DNA of 64,000 bases. Origin: Blastococcus sp. CPCC 205250. GTDB lineage: Bacteria > Actinomycetota > Actinomycetes > Mycobacteriales > Geodermatophilaceae. Numbering within the stretch: position 1 is the stretch's first letter; every line of letters starts with the position of its first letter. Shown here piece after piece: positions 17,721-26,924 of this stretch. The translations under genes were made by a program, and so were the position numbers. The stretch is taken from positions 124,001 through 188,000 of the forward strand of contig NZ_JABGCG010000006.1 in assembly GCF_019799925.1 (NCBI RefSeq). The letters are read 5' to 3'. The notes under the pieces were generated by a model. The model worked only from the letters and a program-made list of their open reading frames with translations. It ran no database searches and was not told where the DNA came from.

Positions 17721-18857
17721 TCAGTCGGGGAGCGGGACGCGCAGGAACCGGGGGCGGTAGAGCCGCGGGTCGGCGAGGACGGCGCCCAGGTCCACGTTGT
17801 TGCGGCTGTAGGACACGACGACCGACCCGGGCTCGGGGAGCAGCCCGGGGTGCGCCAGCGGCGAGTAGCGCAGGGTGCCGGTCGCCCCGTCGGAGGGGAT
17901 CGAGGCGACCACCGAACGCGCCACGAACGGCCCGGTCGGCGCAGGGGCGGACCAGATGGTGAGGTCGGTGCCGAGGAACTCCCCGCGCTTGCTGACGGCG
18001 TACCAGGTCCCGCCGGAGGTGAACACGCTCAGGGTCTGGGAGACCCCGTCGGAGTCGCCGATGAGCGCCACCGCCGCGCCGGCGTCGGAACCCCAGCCGC
18101 CGCCGTCCCAGTACTCCCAGCGGGCGTGCTCGAGCAGGTCCGGCGGATGCACGCGGGCCACCCGCAGCGAGAAGCCGGACCCGCCGGTCGGCGGCCGGGC
18201 CGTCCCGTAGAGGTAGAGCCAGCCGTCGGCCACCGCCGTGGCGGCTCCCCAGACCGGCCGGGTGACGTCGGCCTCGTCGGGGCCGAGGTCCCGCACCCCG
18301 AGGAGCTGCGGGACGCCGCCGGGCGGGACGGCGAGGACCGCGACGGAGGGTCCGAGGACCTCGAAGGCGGACGCGTCGACCGCGGGGTCGGCGGTCCGCC
18401 GAACCCGCTGCAGCGTCACCCCGACCAGGTCCGAGCCGGCCCCGCCGAGGCGGACCACCGACATCGGCCAGTACCCGACGTCGCCGCGGTCGGGGATGAC
18501 CGCGCCGGCGTCGGCCGGCAGCACCACGCGTGCGCACCGGCCGTCCAGCACCAGCATCGAGTTGTGCACCAGGCCCTGACCCAGGAACGGCGTGCTGCGG
18601 AGCGTGTCGGCGAAGACGAACAGCCGGCGGCCGTCCCGCAGGGAGACGCTCGCGCCCATGTCCGCGCCCTGGAGGTCCGGGGTGGAGAGGGTCTCCTGCA
18701 TGAAGGTGTTGAGATCGGCGACGGTCTCGATCGAGCCGGTGGCGAGGCACGGACCCTCCCTGGTCCCCCGCGGGGAGAGGACGGGGACGAGCACGGCCGT
18801 CACGAGCAGCGCGACGGCGAGGAGGAGGACGACGCGCGCAGGTGACACCTGGCTCAC
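17721..18857 (-). CDS. Exported beta-propeller-like protein (DUF4185/DUF5005-like)
   Basis: 378 residues. One N-terminal hydrophobic helix (about 8-27) is a signal anchor or a signal peptide without a lipobox. The rest shows repeated blade-like motifs: MGASVSLRDGR, FVFADTL, HNSMLV, YWPMSVVRL, VWGAATAVADGWLYLYGT, WEYWDGGGW, GVSQTLSV, SPLAHPGLLPEPGSVVVSYSRN. These resemble the glycosidase-like five-bladed propellers of the DUF4185/DUF5005 type. It is a clear paralogue of the lipoprotein at 48724-49962, which closes the aftD locus. A role in envelope glycan handling is inferred only from that paralogue. Confidence 0.75.
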   Translation of the reverse strand: MSQVSPARVVLLLAVALLVTAVLVPVLSPRGTREGPCLATGSIETVADLNTFMQETLSTPDLQGADMGASVSLRDGRRLFVFADTLRSTPFLGQGLVHNSMLVLDGRCARVVLPADAGAVIPDRGDVGYWPMSVVRLGGAGSDLVGVTLQRVRRTADPAVDASAFEVLGPSVAVLAVPPGGVPQLLGVRDLGPDEADVTRPVWGAATAVADGWLYLYGTARPPTGGSGFSLRVARVHPPDLLEHARWEYWDGGGWGSDAGAAVALIGDSDGVSQTLSVFTSGGTWYAVSKRGEFLGTDLTIWSAPAPTGPFVARSVVASIPSDGATGTLRYSPLAHPGLLPEPGSVVVSYSRNNVDLGAVLADPRLYRPRFLRVPLPD

Positions 18858-19031
18858 CGGCCCTCCTGTCCCTCCGGGCTCCGCCGGGCCTGATTGTGCT
18901 CGCCCCTCGCGGGCAGCGGCGAGGGAGGAGCGCCGCGCGCGGAGGTCACGACCGGGGGACGTCGGACTGCGGGGTGATCATGCGGCGGCGAGAATGACCA
19001 GGTCCGCGTCCGGTCAGCCCTGGAGGTCCCC

Positions 19032-19577
19032 GTGTCCGAGCCCGCCGCGTCCGGCGCGATCCGCAACGCCGAGCTGCTGGGGGTCTACGTCAACGACCAC
19101 CTGGCGGCAGCCACCGGCGGGGTCGAGCTCGTCTCCCGGATGCTGTCGCAGCAGAGCAGCAGCCGCTACGAGAGCAAGCTCGAGCAGCTGCTCGACGAGC
19201 TGCGCGAGGAGCGGTCCGCCCACCTCGCGATGGCCGCGGCGCTGGGCATCCCGGTGCGGTCGTACAAGCAGCTGGGCACCTGGGTGGCCGAGAAGCTGTC
19301 GCGTGCCAAGCTCAACGGACGGCTGTTCTCGCGGTCGCCGCTGAGCGACCTGGTCGAGTTCGAGTTCATCGCCACCGCCGTCCTGGCCAAGCGCGCCGGG
19401 TTCGAGACGCTGCTGGAGCTCGCCGCCGTCGACCCCCGCCTGGACCGGGAGCTGCTCGAGCGGCTCGTCGCCCAGGCCGACGCCCAGCACCAGTGGCTGG
19501 CCGACGCGCGCCGCGAGGTGGCGGCCCGCGTCTTCGGCGGCCGGGCCGAGGCCGCCGACGACGCCGCCGACACCTGA
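19032..19577 (+). CDS. Uncharacterised all-helical, ferritin-like protein
   Basis: 181 residues from a GTG with GGAGG upstream. The sequence looks almost wholly alpha-helical: GVYVNDHLAAATGGVELVSRM, a helix LEQLLDELREERSAHLAMAAALG, and a third and fourth helix from LVEFEFIATAVLAKRAGFETLLELA. This resembles a four-helix ferritin/DUF892-like bundle, but metal ligands (E..E..H pairs) cannot be assigned with confidence. A soluble cytoplasmic protein is expected. The 174-bp region upstream separates it from the divergent propeller gene. Confidence 0.6.
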   Translation: MSEPAASGAIRNAELLGVYVNDHLAAATGGVELVSRMLSQQSSSRYESKLEQLLDELREERSAHLAMAAALGIPVRSYKQLGTWVAEKLSRAKLNGRLFSRSPLSDLVEFEFIATAVLAKRAGFETLLELAAVDPRLDRELLERLVAQADAQHQWLADARREVAARVFGGRAEAADDAADT

Positions 19578-19613
19578 GCTGCCCGGGTCCGGGCCGGCTG
19601 GTAGGCAGGGGCC

Positions 19614-20393
19614 ATGTGCCACGACGTCGACAGCCGCCCGCCCGCCCCGCCGCGCTCCGGTGCGGTCGTCGAGCGCGGGCTGCTGACCCTGACGTCCGAG
19701 GACGGCACGGACGTCGACGCCGCCTTCGCCGCCCCCGCCGGGGAGGCCCGGGCGGGGGTGGTGGTGCTGCCCGACGTCCGCGGCCTGCACCCGTACTACG
19801 TGGCGCTGGCCGAGCGGTTCGCCGAGGCCGGGTTCCCCACCGTCGCGATCGACTACTACGCCCGCACGGCCGGGCGGGCCGGGCAGGGCGTGCGCGACCA
19901 GGACTTCGACTGGCAGACGCACATGCCGCAGGCGACCGCCGAGGGCATCGACGGCGACACCGCCGCCGCCGTCGCCCACCTCCGCGGGCGGACCCGGCCC
20001 GACCTGCCGGTCGTCACGGTGGGCTTCTGCTTCGGGGGGAGCAACGCGTGGCGCCAGGCCGAGGGCACGCTGCCGCTCGCGGCCACGGTGGGCTTCTACG
20101 GCCGGCCGCAGGCCGTCGGGGACTCGGCCGGCGCGGCCCGCCTGCCGGTGCTCATGGTCATCGCCGGCGACGACCGCGCGACGCCGGTGGCCGACCAGCT
20201 GGCCCTGGCCGAGACGATGCGCGCCGCCGGGGCCGACGTCGAGACCGCGGTCTACGACGGCGCCCCGCACTCGTTCTTCGACCGCGCGTCCGACCAGTGG
20301 GCCGAGGCCTCCGCGGACGCCTGGCGGCGGGTCCTCGCGCTGCTCGACCGGGTCGCCGGAAGCGCACCGACCGGGGCGGGTGCGGCGTCGTGA
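19614..20393 (+). CDS. Dienelactone hydrolase family protein
   Basis: 259 residues, beginning with MCHDVDSRPP, which is conserved at the start of many actinobacterial members. The alpha/beta-hydrolase core has the nucleophile in GFCFGG (Cys), the acid in AGDDRATP (Asp) and the histidine in GAPHSFFD, which is the Cys-Asp-His triad of dienelactone hydrolases. These enzymes open dienelactones in aromatic catabolism, but the linked pathway genes are absent here, so the true substrate is unknown. A 9-bp hairpin lies 40 bp after the stop. Confidence 0.92.
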   Translation: MCHDVDSRPPAPPRSGAVVERGLLTLTSEDGTDVDAAFAAPAGEARAGVVVLPDVRGLHPYYVALAERFAEAGFPTVAIDYYARTAGRAGQGVRDQDFDWQTHMPQATAEGIDGDTAAAVAHLRGRTRPDLPVVTVGFCFGGSNAWRQAEGTLPLAATVGFYGRPQAVGDSAGAARLPVLMVIAGDDRATPVADQLALAETMRAAGADVETAVYDGAPHSFFDRASDQWAEASADAWRRVLALLDRVAGSAPTGAGAAS

Positions 20394-20433
20394 CCGCCGA
20401 CGGCCCGTCCCCGGCCGGGACGACGTCCCCGGT

Positions 20434-20463
20434 GGGGGCCGCGGAACGCTGACAGCGGCCCCC
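20434..20463 (+). terminator. Hairpin after the dienelactone hydrolase gene
   Basis: GGGGGCCGC (20434-20442) and GCGGCCCCC (20455-20463) pair perfectly around a 12-nt loop. Confidence 0.6.
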
Positions 20464-20548
20464 GCCGTGACACCCTGGGGAGGGCCGCGGCGCACCGTGG
20501 GCCGAGCGGGTGGTGCGGTGTGCCGTCACGGGGGAGAGCGGAGAGCAG

Positions 20549-22084
20549 ATGGTGGTTCGACCCGAGCTGCCGGAGGAGCGGACCGATCGCGGGCACACCA
20601 CCGCGTCCGGTCTCGCCGCCGAGCTCGCCGACGCCCACGCCGAGGCGGCGGTCGCGGCGGGTGCGCGCGGTGCGACGCCCGTGGCCGCGCCCGCGCCGGC
20701 GCAGGACCCGGGCGTGGACACCCCGGACGCGGTCCCGCCGGAGCTGCTGGCGCACGAGGTGATCCCGGTCGACACCGTCCCGGTCGAGACCATCGTGGCC
20801 GAGGCGACGCCGGTGGGCTCGGTCCCCGCGGCGGCCGGGGGCACGACGCCGGACGGCAGGGCATCGGAGGGCAGGGGGTCCGACGGCGGGGGCTCGGACA
20901 GCCCGGCCGCGGATCCCGCCGCCGCGGGCGGCCTGCCGCGCTGGCTGGTGCTGCTCGCCGGCGGCGCGGCCGCCACCATCGCGCTGGGCGGCGTCCGGAC
21001 GCTGGCCTGGCTGATCGGGCCGGTGCTGCTCGCGCTGGTCATCGTGGTCGCGCTCATGCCGGTGCAGCGCTGGCTGCTCCGGCACGGCTGCCCGCGGTGG
21101 GTCAGCGCCACGGTCCTGCTGCTGCTGGTGTGGGCGATCCTGCTGTCGTTCGTGGCCCTGCTCGTGGTCTCCGTCGCCCAGCTGGCGGCGCTGCTGCCCG
21201 ACTACGCCCCCGAGTTCAACTCGCTGCTGCAGTCGGTGCAGAACGACCTCAACGACGCCGGCGTCGTGTCCGGCCAGATCAGCGACCTCGTCTCCCAGAT
21301 CGACTACGGCCAGCTGGTCGGGGTGGCCACGGGCCTGCTGTCCAGCCTCACCGAGGCCGCCTCCACGCTGCTGCTCCTGCTCTCGGCGCTGGTCTTCCTC
21401 GCCATCGAGTCCGGCGGCTTCGGCCGGCGGCTCGCGCTGATCGCCGCGGAGCGGCCGCACCTGCTCATCGCGATGGGCCTGTTCGCCCGCGGCACCCGCA
21501 GCTACCTGCTGGTCAGCACGGTGTTCGGCTTCTTCGTCGCCGTCGGCGACACCATCGCGCTGGCGTTCATCGGTGTGCCGCTGCCCCTGCTGTGGGGCCT
21601 GCTGTCGTTCATCACCAACTACGTCCCCAACATCGGCTTCGTCCTGGGTCTGCTCCCGCCGGCCCTGCTCGCCCTGCTCGACGGCGGCTGGTCGGACATG
21701 TGGGCCGTCGTCATCGTGTACTCGGTGCTGAACTTCGTCATCCAGACGCTGATCCAGCCGCGTTTCGTGGGCGACTCGGTGGGCCTGTCGATGACCGTCA
21801 CCTTCGTGGCCCTGCTGTTCTGGGGCTGGGCGCTGGGCGCCCTGGGCGCGCTGCTGGCGATCCCGCTGACCCTGCTGGTCAAGGCGCTGCTGGTGGACGT
21901 CGACCCGCGCGGCCACTGGCTGGACGCCCTGCTGCGGGAGGAACCCCGGGCCCCGCGGACCAGTCGCGCCCGGCAGCGCGCGCAGGCCCGGCGCGCCGCC
22001 CTCGCCTCGGTCCGCGCGCTGCACGTCCCGAGGCCGCACGTGCCCCGGCCGCACCGGCGCGGACAGGGCTCTGACCAGGAATGA
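20549..22084 (+). CDS. AI-2E family transporter with long N-terminal extension
   Basis: 511 residues from the ATG after GAGAGCGGAGAGC; a GTG 39 bp upstream is possible. The first 130 residues are hydrophilic and Pro/Ala/Glu-rich, unlike the permease at 15297-16574. The membrane part starts at RWLVLLAGGAAATIAL and shows the PF01594 pattern: helix pairs, LMPVQRWLLRHG, a soluble segment, FLAIESGGFGRRL, LLSFITNYVPNIGFVLGLLPPALLALLDGG and FVIQTLIQPRFVGDSVGLSMTVTFVALLFWGWALG. The C-terminal 60 residues are basic. The substrate is unknown. Confidence 0.9.
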   Translation: MVVRPELPEERTDRGHTTASGLAAELADAHAEAAVAAGARGATPVAAPAPAQDPGVDTPDAVPPELLAHEVIPVDTVPVETIVAEATPVGSVPAAAGGTTPDGRASEGRGSDGGGSDSPAADPAAAGGLPRWLVLLAGGAAATIALGGVRTLAWLIGPVLLALVIVVALMPVQRWLLRHGCPRWVSATVLLLLVWAILLSFVALLVVSVAQLAALLPDYAPEFNSLLQSVQNDLNDAGVVSGQISDLVSQIDYGQLVGVATGLLSSLTEAASTLLLLLSALVFLAIESGGFGRRLALIAAERPHLLIAMGLFARGTRSYLLVSTVFGFFVAVGDTIALAFIGVPLPLLWGLLSFITNYVPNIGFVLGLLPPALLALLDGGWSDMWAVVIVYSVLNFVIQTLIQPRFVGDSVGLSMTVTFVALLFWGWALGALGALLAIPLTLLVKALLVDVDPRGHWLDALLREEPRAPRTSRARQRAQARRAALASVRALHVPRPHVPRPHRRGQGSDQE

Positions 22085-22127
22085 CGGCCTCTCCCGCGGC
22101 GTTGACAGGACGTCGGAGGGAGTACCC

Positions 22128-22391
22128 ATGAAGGGCGACCGGATCGAGGTCGTGATCGACGCCGGCGGGACCACCCGCACCTACGAGATCGAGGCCACGA
22201 GGGCCGGCCGGCGGGTGGACGTCACCCACGGCCGCGGCGTCGTGGAGGTCACCGAGACCACCCGCGGCGGCACCCCCGTGCGCACCGCGCGGTTCATGGC
22301 CGGGCGCGTCCTGGCCCTCGTCGAGCACCCCGCCCCGCGGCCGGCGCTCGACGACGACGCGGCGGTGACCCGCCTGCGGAGGAGCGCCTGA
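22128..22391 (+). CDS. Small hypothetical protein
   Basis: 87 residues after a good GGAGGGAG site. The sequence is a run of short beta strands (IEVVIDAGGTTRTYEIEA, RRVDVTHGRGVVEVTETT) with a basic C-terminus, and it lacks a signal peptide, cysteines or known motifs. I do not recognise the family. It precedes the P-loop kinase gene by 47 bp and may be co-transcribed with it. Confidence 0.65.
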   Translation: MKGDRIEVVIDAGGTTRTYEIEATRAGRRVDVTHGRGVVEVTETTRGGTPVRTARFMAGRVLALVEHPAPRPALDDDAAVTRLRRSA

Positions 22392-22438
22392 GCGCTGCCC
22401 TGCCCCCTGCCCGCCCACCCCGCCAGGAACTCGTCGTC

Positions 22439-22885
22439 GTGGTGGGCCTGCAGGGGGCGGGCAAGACCACCTGGGTCGCCGCGCACCTGGCCGGCACCCA
22501 CGCCGTGGTGAGCAAGGACCACTGGCCGCGGGCCCGCCGGCGGGAGGCACGCCAGCAGCGGGTCGTCGGCGAGCTGCTGGCCGCCGGCCGCAGCGTGGTG
22601 GTCGACAACACCAACCCCTCGGCGGCCGAACGCGCTCCGCTCGTGGCCGCGGCCCGGGCGGCCGGTGTGCCGGTGCGGGCGGTGTGGCTGGACACCCCGG
22701 AGGACGTCGCGCGGGCCCGCAACGCCGCGCGCGAGGGTGCGGCCCGGGTGCCCGAGGTGGGCCTGGCGGCCACCCGTGACCGGTTCGCGCCGCCGACGGC
22801 GGAGGAGGGGTTCGACCGCGTCGACGTCGTCGCGTACGCGGGCGGTCCCGGCGCGCCCGTGTCCTCCGCAGGGCCGGTGCGGTAG
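22439..22885 (+). CDS. P-loop kinase-like ATP-binding protein
   Basis: 148 residues. Walker A is GLQGAGKTT at the very N-terminus (positions 3-11). A second motif, SVVVDNTNPSAAERAPL, matches the VDNTN segment of the polynucleotide kinase/zeta-toxin-like AAA_33 group, followed by VWLDTPEDVARARNAAR. Such proteins phosphorylate small molecules or nucleic acid ends. No in-frame ATG or GTG lies further upstream before a stop that keeps a sensible reading, and AGGAA precedes this GTG, so the start seems right. The function is not identified. Confidence 0.8.
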   Translation: MVGLQGAGKTTWVAAHLAGTHAVVSKDHWPRARRREARQQRVVGELLAAGRSVVVDNTNPSAAERAPLVAAARAAGVPVRAVWLDTPEDVARARNAAREGAARVPEVGLAATRDRFAPPTAEEGFDRVDVVAYAGGPGAPVSSAGPVR

Positions 22886-22929
22886 ACACAGCAGCCGACG
22901 CCGTCCCACACCCCGGAGGTCCCTGCCCC

Positions 22930-23349
22930 ATGCTGGCCAGCATCGGCTACGCCGTCGCCTACACCGGCGTGGGCATCGCGCTGCTCGTCCTCGGCTTCTT
23001 CGCCCTGGACCTGCTGACGCCCGGCCACCTCGGCCGCCACATCTACGAGCACCGGTCGCCCAACGCGGCGATCACCCTGGCCGCCGGCTTCCTCGGCCAG
23101 GGCGCGATCACGTTCGCCAGCATCTGGACCAACGCGACCAGCGGCTTCGGCGAGGCCCTCGGCTACACCGTCGTGTTCGGCATCCTCGGGGTGCTGCTGC
23201 AGGCGGTCGCCTTCGTCGTCCTGGACGTCGTCACGCCCGGCCGCCTGGGCGTCCACCTCACCGAGCCGCAGTTCCACCCGGCGAGCCTGGTGAGCGCGGC
23301 CGCGCAGCTGTCGGTCGCGGCGATCATCGTCGCCAGCATCTGGCCCTGA
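22930..23349 (+). CDS. DUF350 family membrane protein
   Basis: 139 residues with four predicted membrane helices (about 4-26, 46-64, 78-98 and 115-138). The internal two-fold repeat (ALDLLTPGHLG and VLDVVTPGRLG after helices 1 and 3) is typical of DUF350 proteins. Their function is unknown. The GGAGG ribosome-binding site is clear. An 8-bp hairpin follows. Confidence 0.85.
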   Translation: MLASIGYAVAYTGVGIALLVLGFFALDLLTPGHLGRHIYEHRSPNAAITLAAGFLGQGAITFASIWTNATSGFGEALGYTVVFGILGVLLQAVAFVVLDVVTPGRLGVHLTEPQFHPASLVSAAAQLSVAAIIVASIWP

Positions 23350-23372
23350 CCGGCGGTCCCGGGGACCAGCGA

Positions 23373-23391
23373 GCGCCCTCGCAGAGGGCGC
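23373..23391 (+). terminator. Small hairpin after the DUF350 gene
   Basis: GCGCCCTC-GCA-GAGGGCGC is a perfect 8-bp stem 24 bp after the stop and ahead of the FabG-like gene. Confidence 0.6.
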
Positions 23392-23461
23392 CCGTACGGT
23401 GTCGGGCGAGCATCTGCGAGACGACCCGGCGCCGGGTGGTGCCGGCAGGAGAAGGAGCGAC

Positions 23462-24223
23462 ATGACCGACGCACAGCCCCGCGTGGCGATCGTGACGGGC
23501 GCGGCCCGCGGGATCGGCGCGGCGACCGCGCAACGGCTGGCCGCCGACGGGTTCGCCGTCGCCGTGCTGGACCTCGACGAGTCGGCCGCGAAGGGCACCG
23601 TCGAGGCCATCGAGGCCGCCGGCGGCACGGCGCTGGCCGTGGGTGCCGACGTGAGCGACGCCGACCAGGTCACCGCCGCCGTCGACCGGATCGCCGCCGA
23701 GCTGGGCGCGCCGGTCGTGCTGGTCAACAACGCCGGTGTCCTGCGCGACAACATGCTGTTCAAGATGAGCGACAGCGACTGGGACATCGTCATGAACGTG
23801 CACCTGCGCGGCGCGTTCCTCATGACCCGGGCCGCCCAGAAGCACATGATCGACGCCAAGTGGGGCCGGATCGTCAACCTGTCGTCCACCTCGGCGCTGG
23901 GCAACCGCGGCCAGGCCAACTACTCGACGGCCAAGGCCGGCCTGCAGGGCTTCACCAAGACCCTCGCCATCGAGCTCGGCAAGTTCGGCGTCACCGCCAA
24001 CGCCGTCGCCCCCGGGTTCATCCAGACCGAGATGACCAAGGCGACCGCCGACCGCCTGGGCGTCGACTTCGACGAGTTCATCAAGTACAGCGCCTCGCAG
24101 ATCCCGGTCGCCCGGGTCGGCCAGCCCGAGGACATCGCGCACCTCGTGTCGTTCTTCGTGAGCGAGGGCGCCGGCTTCGTCTCCGGCCAGGTCGTCTACG
24201 CCGCGGGTGGCCCCAAGGCCTGA
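23462..24223 (+). CDS. fabG: Short-chain dehydrogenase/reductase, 3-oxoacyl-ACP reductase-like
   Basis: 253 residues from an ATG after GAAGGAGC. The cofactor motif is TGAARGIG, the structural motif VNNAGVL, and the catalytic set is Ser in NLSSTSALG with YSTAK. The substrate loop ends in GFIQTEMTKA. This is a classical SDR most like FabG/acetoacetyl-CoA reductase. No other fatty acid synthesis genes are adjacent, so the exact substrate is not certain. A hairpin 18 bp downstream ends the unit. Confidence 0.92.
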   Translation: MTDAQPRVAIVTGAARGIGAATAQRLAADGFAVAVLDLDESAAKGTVEAIEAAGGTALAVGADVSDADQVTAAVDRIAAELGAPVVLVNNAGVLRDNMLFKMSDSDWDIVMNVHLRGAFLMTRAAQKHMIDAKWGRIVNLSSTSALGNRGQANYSTAKAGLQGFTKTLAIELGKFGVTANAVAPGFIQTEMTKATADRLGVDFDEFIKYSASQIPVARVGQPEDIAHLVSFFVSEGAGFVSGQVVYAAGGPKA

Positions 24224-24241
24224 CGCAGCACCGCACTCCCG

Positions 24242-24272
24242 GGGGCCCGGACGGCGATGCCGTCCGGGCCCC
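24242..24272 (+). terminator. Hairpin after the fabG-like gene
   Basis: The 14-bp arms 24242-24255 and 24259-24272 are perfectly complementary with a GAT loop, 18 bp after the stop. Confidence 0.85.
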
Positions 24273-24376
24273 TCTGCGTCGGTCCGGCGTCCTGCCTCCG
24301 TCGCCCGGACGGGTGACTCCGACGGCGGAGGCCCACGCGGAGTCACCGCGAGCCGTGCTCGTGGCACGCTCACCGG

Positions 24377-26173
24377 ATGCGCGGGGAGGCGGTGGCCACG
24401 GAGCGCCCGTGGCGGGCGGACCCGCTGCTCGTCGCGGGTGTCGTGCTCATCGCGCTGCAGACGGGCCTGCGTGCCGTCGTCGTCCTCCGGTCGTACTACT
24501 GGCAGGACGACTACTTCCACCTGAGCATGTACCAGCGGCTGGGACTGTCGCGGGACTTCCTGGTGCGCGAGCACAACGGACACCTGGAGATCGGCCCCAA
24601 CCTGGTCTACGCGCTGGTCGGGCGTGATCCCGGCCTGTCCTTCCTCCCGGCCGCGCTGTGCCTGCTGGCCCTGCAGCTGACGGCGTCCTGCCTGCTGCTG
24701 GCGGTGCTGAGGCAGCTGTTCGGCCGGTCACCGTGGCTCCTGGTGCCCTTCGCCGCCTACCTGTTCAGCCCGCTGGCGCTGACGGCGGGGACCTGGTGGG
24801 CGGCGGGCCTGGAGGCCCTGCCGCTGCAGATCGCCATGCTGACGGCACTCCTCGGCGGGATCCGGGCCTACCGCAGCCGGTCCTGGCGGTGGGCCGCGGT
24901 CTCCGCCGTCGGCACCGCGGCGGGCCTCCTGTGCTGGGAGAAGGCGGTCCTCGTCCTGCCGGCCCTGGTGGCCGTCCTCGTGCTCGTGGAGGAGGCCGGC
25001 ACGCCGTGGCGCCGCAGCCTCCGGCGGGTGGCCGAGTCCTGGCCGTTCCTCCTCCCGCACGCGCTCCTGGTCGCCGCCTACGTCCCCTTCTACCTGTCCG
25101 TGGTCGGTCCCTCGACGCTGGACCCCGACCTGGGCCAGGTGGTCCCCACGACCGCCGAGACCGTCTTCGGGATGCTGCTCCCCGGGCTCTTCGGTGGGCC
25201 CTGGACCGCGGAGGGCGCCGCGAACACCGTGGCGGCCGACCCCGGGACGCTGCGGGCCGTCCTCTTCGCCGTCCTCGCGTCCGGCATCGTCGCGGTCAGC
25301 ATCTGGCTGCGTGGCGCCCGCGCGGGCAAGGCCTGGTTCCTCGTCGCCGGCTACCTCGCGGTGGACGTCGCCCTGGTCCAGCTCACCCGCGCCGCCTCGC
25401 TGGACATCGCCGCACGCGACCCCCGCTACGTCACCGACGCCCTGCTGGTCATCGCCATCGGCTGCAGCGCCGCGTTCAGCGGTCCCCGGCGCACGCCGTC
25501 GGCCGCCCCGGAGCAGGCGCGCCCGGCCCGCGCGGTCGCTCCCGCCGCGGCGGTGGGAGCGCTGCTCGTCGCCAGCTGCCTGGTCACCACCTCCCTCGTG
25601 GTCGGCGAGCTGCAGCACGAACGCACCCGGCAGTTCGTGGACGGGGTGCTGGCCACGATGGATGCCGACCCCGGCGTGTCGGTGATCAGCAGCCAGCCGC
25701 CCGGCCACGTCACCGTCTTCATCGACTTCGACCTCGACGACACGCTCCGCGCCCTCGGGCAGGCGCGGACCTTCGACCAGCCGGGGACCGACATGCGGAT
25801 GTTCGACGCGGACGCCGTCCTGCGTCCGATCACGCTGCTCGAACCGATCATGCGTGCCTCGGGTCCGATCGAGGGCTGCGGGTGGGCCCTGCCCACCGGG
25901 GAGCAGCCGCTCGGCGACGTCCCCATCTGGTTCGGCCTGCAGGTCCTCCGGTTCACCTACGACAGCCCCGCCGAGGTCACGCTGCACCTGGCCGTCGGGG
26001 ACGACCGGCAGGACCTGACGGTCCCGCCCGGCAGCGGGCAGGCGATGTTCGTCGTCACGGGGCAGCAGGGACCGGTGACGGTCCGGGCGTCCGGCGCCCC
26101 GGCCGGCACGGTCTGCGTCGCTGACGTCGTCGTCGGCACCCCCTGGCCGGAGGGGCTCACCGGGGGCTCGTAG
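24377..26173 (+). CDS. GT-C fold membrane glycosyltransferase-like protein
   Basis: 598 residues with about ten to twelve membrane helices from residue 16 to about 420, then a periplasmic domain of about 170 residues rich in beta strands. The acidic pair in YYWQDDYFHL (Asp44-Asp45) in the first outer loop is the usual catalytic position of GT-C transferases that use polyprenyl-phosphate sugars. No close family can be named; it is similar in layout to the GT39/ArnT-like proteins of actinobacterial wall loci. It stands alone, 8 kb before the aftD block. Confidence 0.75.
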   Translation: MRGEAVATERPWRADPLLVAGVVLIALQTGLRAVVVLRSYYWQDDYFHLSMYQRLGLSRDFLVREHNGHLEIGPNLVYALVGRDPGLSFLPAALCLLALQLTASCLLLAVLRQLFGRSPWLLVPFAAYLFSPLALTAGTWWAAGLEALPLQIAMLTALLGGIRAYRSRSWRWAAVSAVGTAAGLLCWEKAVLVLPALVAVLVLVEEAGTPWRRSLRRVAESWPFLLPHALLVAAYVPFYLSVVGPSTLDPDLGQVVPTTAETVFGMLLPGLFGGPWTAEGAANTVAADPGTLRAVLFAVLASGIVAVSIWLRGARAGKAWFLVAGYLAVDVALVQLTRAASLDIAARDPRYVTDALLVIAIGCSAAFSGPRRTPSAAPEQARPARAVAPAAAVGALLVASCLVTTSLVVGELQHERTRQFVDGVLATMDADPGVSVISSQPPGHVTVFIDFDLDDTLRALGQARTFDQPGTDMRMFDADAVLRPITLLEPIMRASGPIEGCGWALPTGEQPLGDVPIWFGLQVLRFTYDSPAEVTLHLAVGDDRQDLTVPPGSGQAMFVVTGQQGPVTVRASGAPAGTVCVADVVVGTPWPEGLTGGS

Positions 26174-26278
26174 GGGACCCGTACCCGGTGCACGGCGCCG
26201 GTTGGTCGGGACGGGGACCGCACCCGGGATCACAGCCCCGACGGGCACAGCGCCGCGCCGGCCGGCGTTCTCCCTGGT

Positions 26279-26899
26279 GTGACGACCCCACCGCTGCGGC
26301 TCCGGGTCCTGGGCGACTCGATCGCCCACGGCACCGGCGCCGCCCGCGCCGACGACGCCCTCGGCCCCCGGCTGGCCGCGGCCCTGCGCGCCGACGGCCA
26401 CGACGTCGACCTGGCCGTGCTCGCCGTCCCCGGCGCCGTCTCCGCCGACCTCGCCGCGCAGGTGCGCCGGGCGCTGCCCGCGGCCGACCTGGCGGTCGTC
26501 GTGATCGGCGCCAACGACCTCGCGCGCCTGGTGCCGCCGGAGCGTGCGGCGGCCGCCCTGGGCGACGCCGTGCGGGCGCTGCGGTCCACGGGCACCGACG
26601 TCGTGGTCGTGCCGGCGCCCGACATGTCCAGCATCCCGTTCGTGCCGCCGGCGTTCCGGCCGCTGGTGCGCGCCGCCTCGGCCGAGCTCCAGCGCCGGCA
26701 GGAGGCGGTGGCCGAGGCGGCCGGCGCCCGCGTGGCCGCCGTGGCCGCGCACGTCGGCCGCTCGTTCGAGACCGACCCGGCGATGTTCTCCGCCGACCGC
26801 TTCCACCCCTCGTCGGCCGGCTACGCCGCCATCGCCGCGGCCCTCACCCCGTTCGTGCTGGCCGCGGCCCGCGAGCGGCGCGACGGCGCGGCGGCCTGA
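26279..26899 (+). CDS. SGNH/GDSL hydrolase
   Basis: 206 residues from a GTG. The four SGNH blocks are visible: LGDSIAHG (Ser), the Gly in VPGAVSADL, the Asn in IGANDLARL, and DRFHPSSAGY with the Asp-His pair. There is no signal peptide, so the esterase is likely cytoplasmic. Its substrate is unknown. It converges with the transhydrogenase gene, only 25 bp away, with no clear hairpin in between. Confidence 0.92.
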   Translation: MTTPPLRLRVLGDSIAHGTGAARADDALGPRLAAALRADGHDVDLAVLAVPGAVSADLAAQVRRALPAADLAVVVIGANDLARLVPPERAAAALGDAVRALRSTGTDVVVVPAPDMSSIPFVPPAFRPLVRAASAELQRRQEAVAEAAGARVAAVAAHVGRSFETDPAMFSADRFHPSSAGYAAIAAALTPFVLAAARERRDGAAA

Positions 26900-26924
26900 G
26901 CACCGGGCCGGGGACGTCGCGGGG

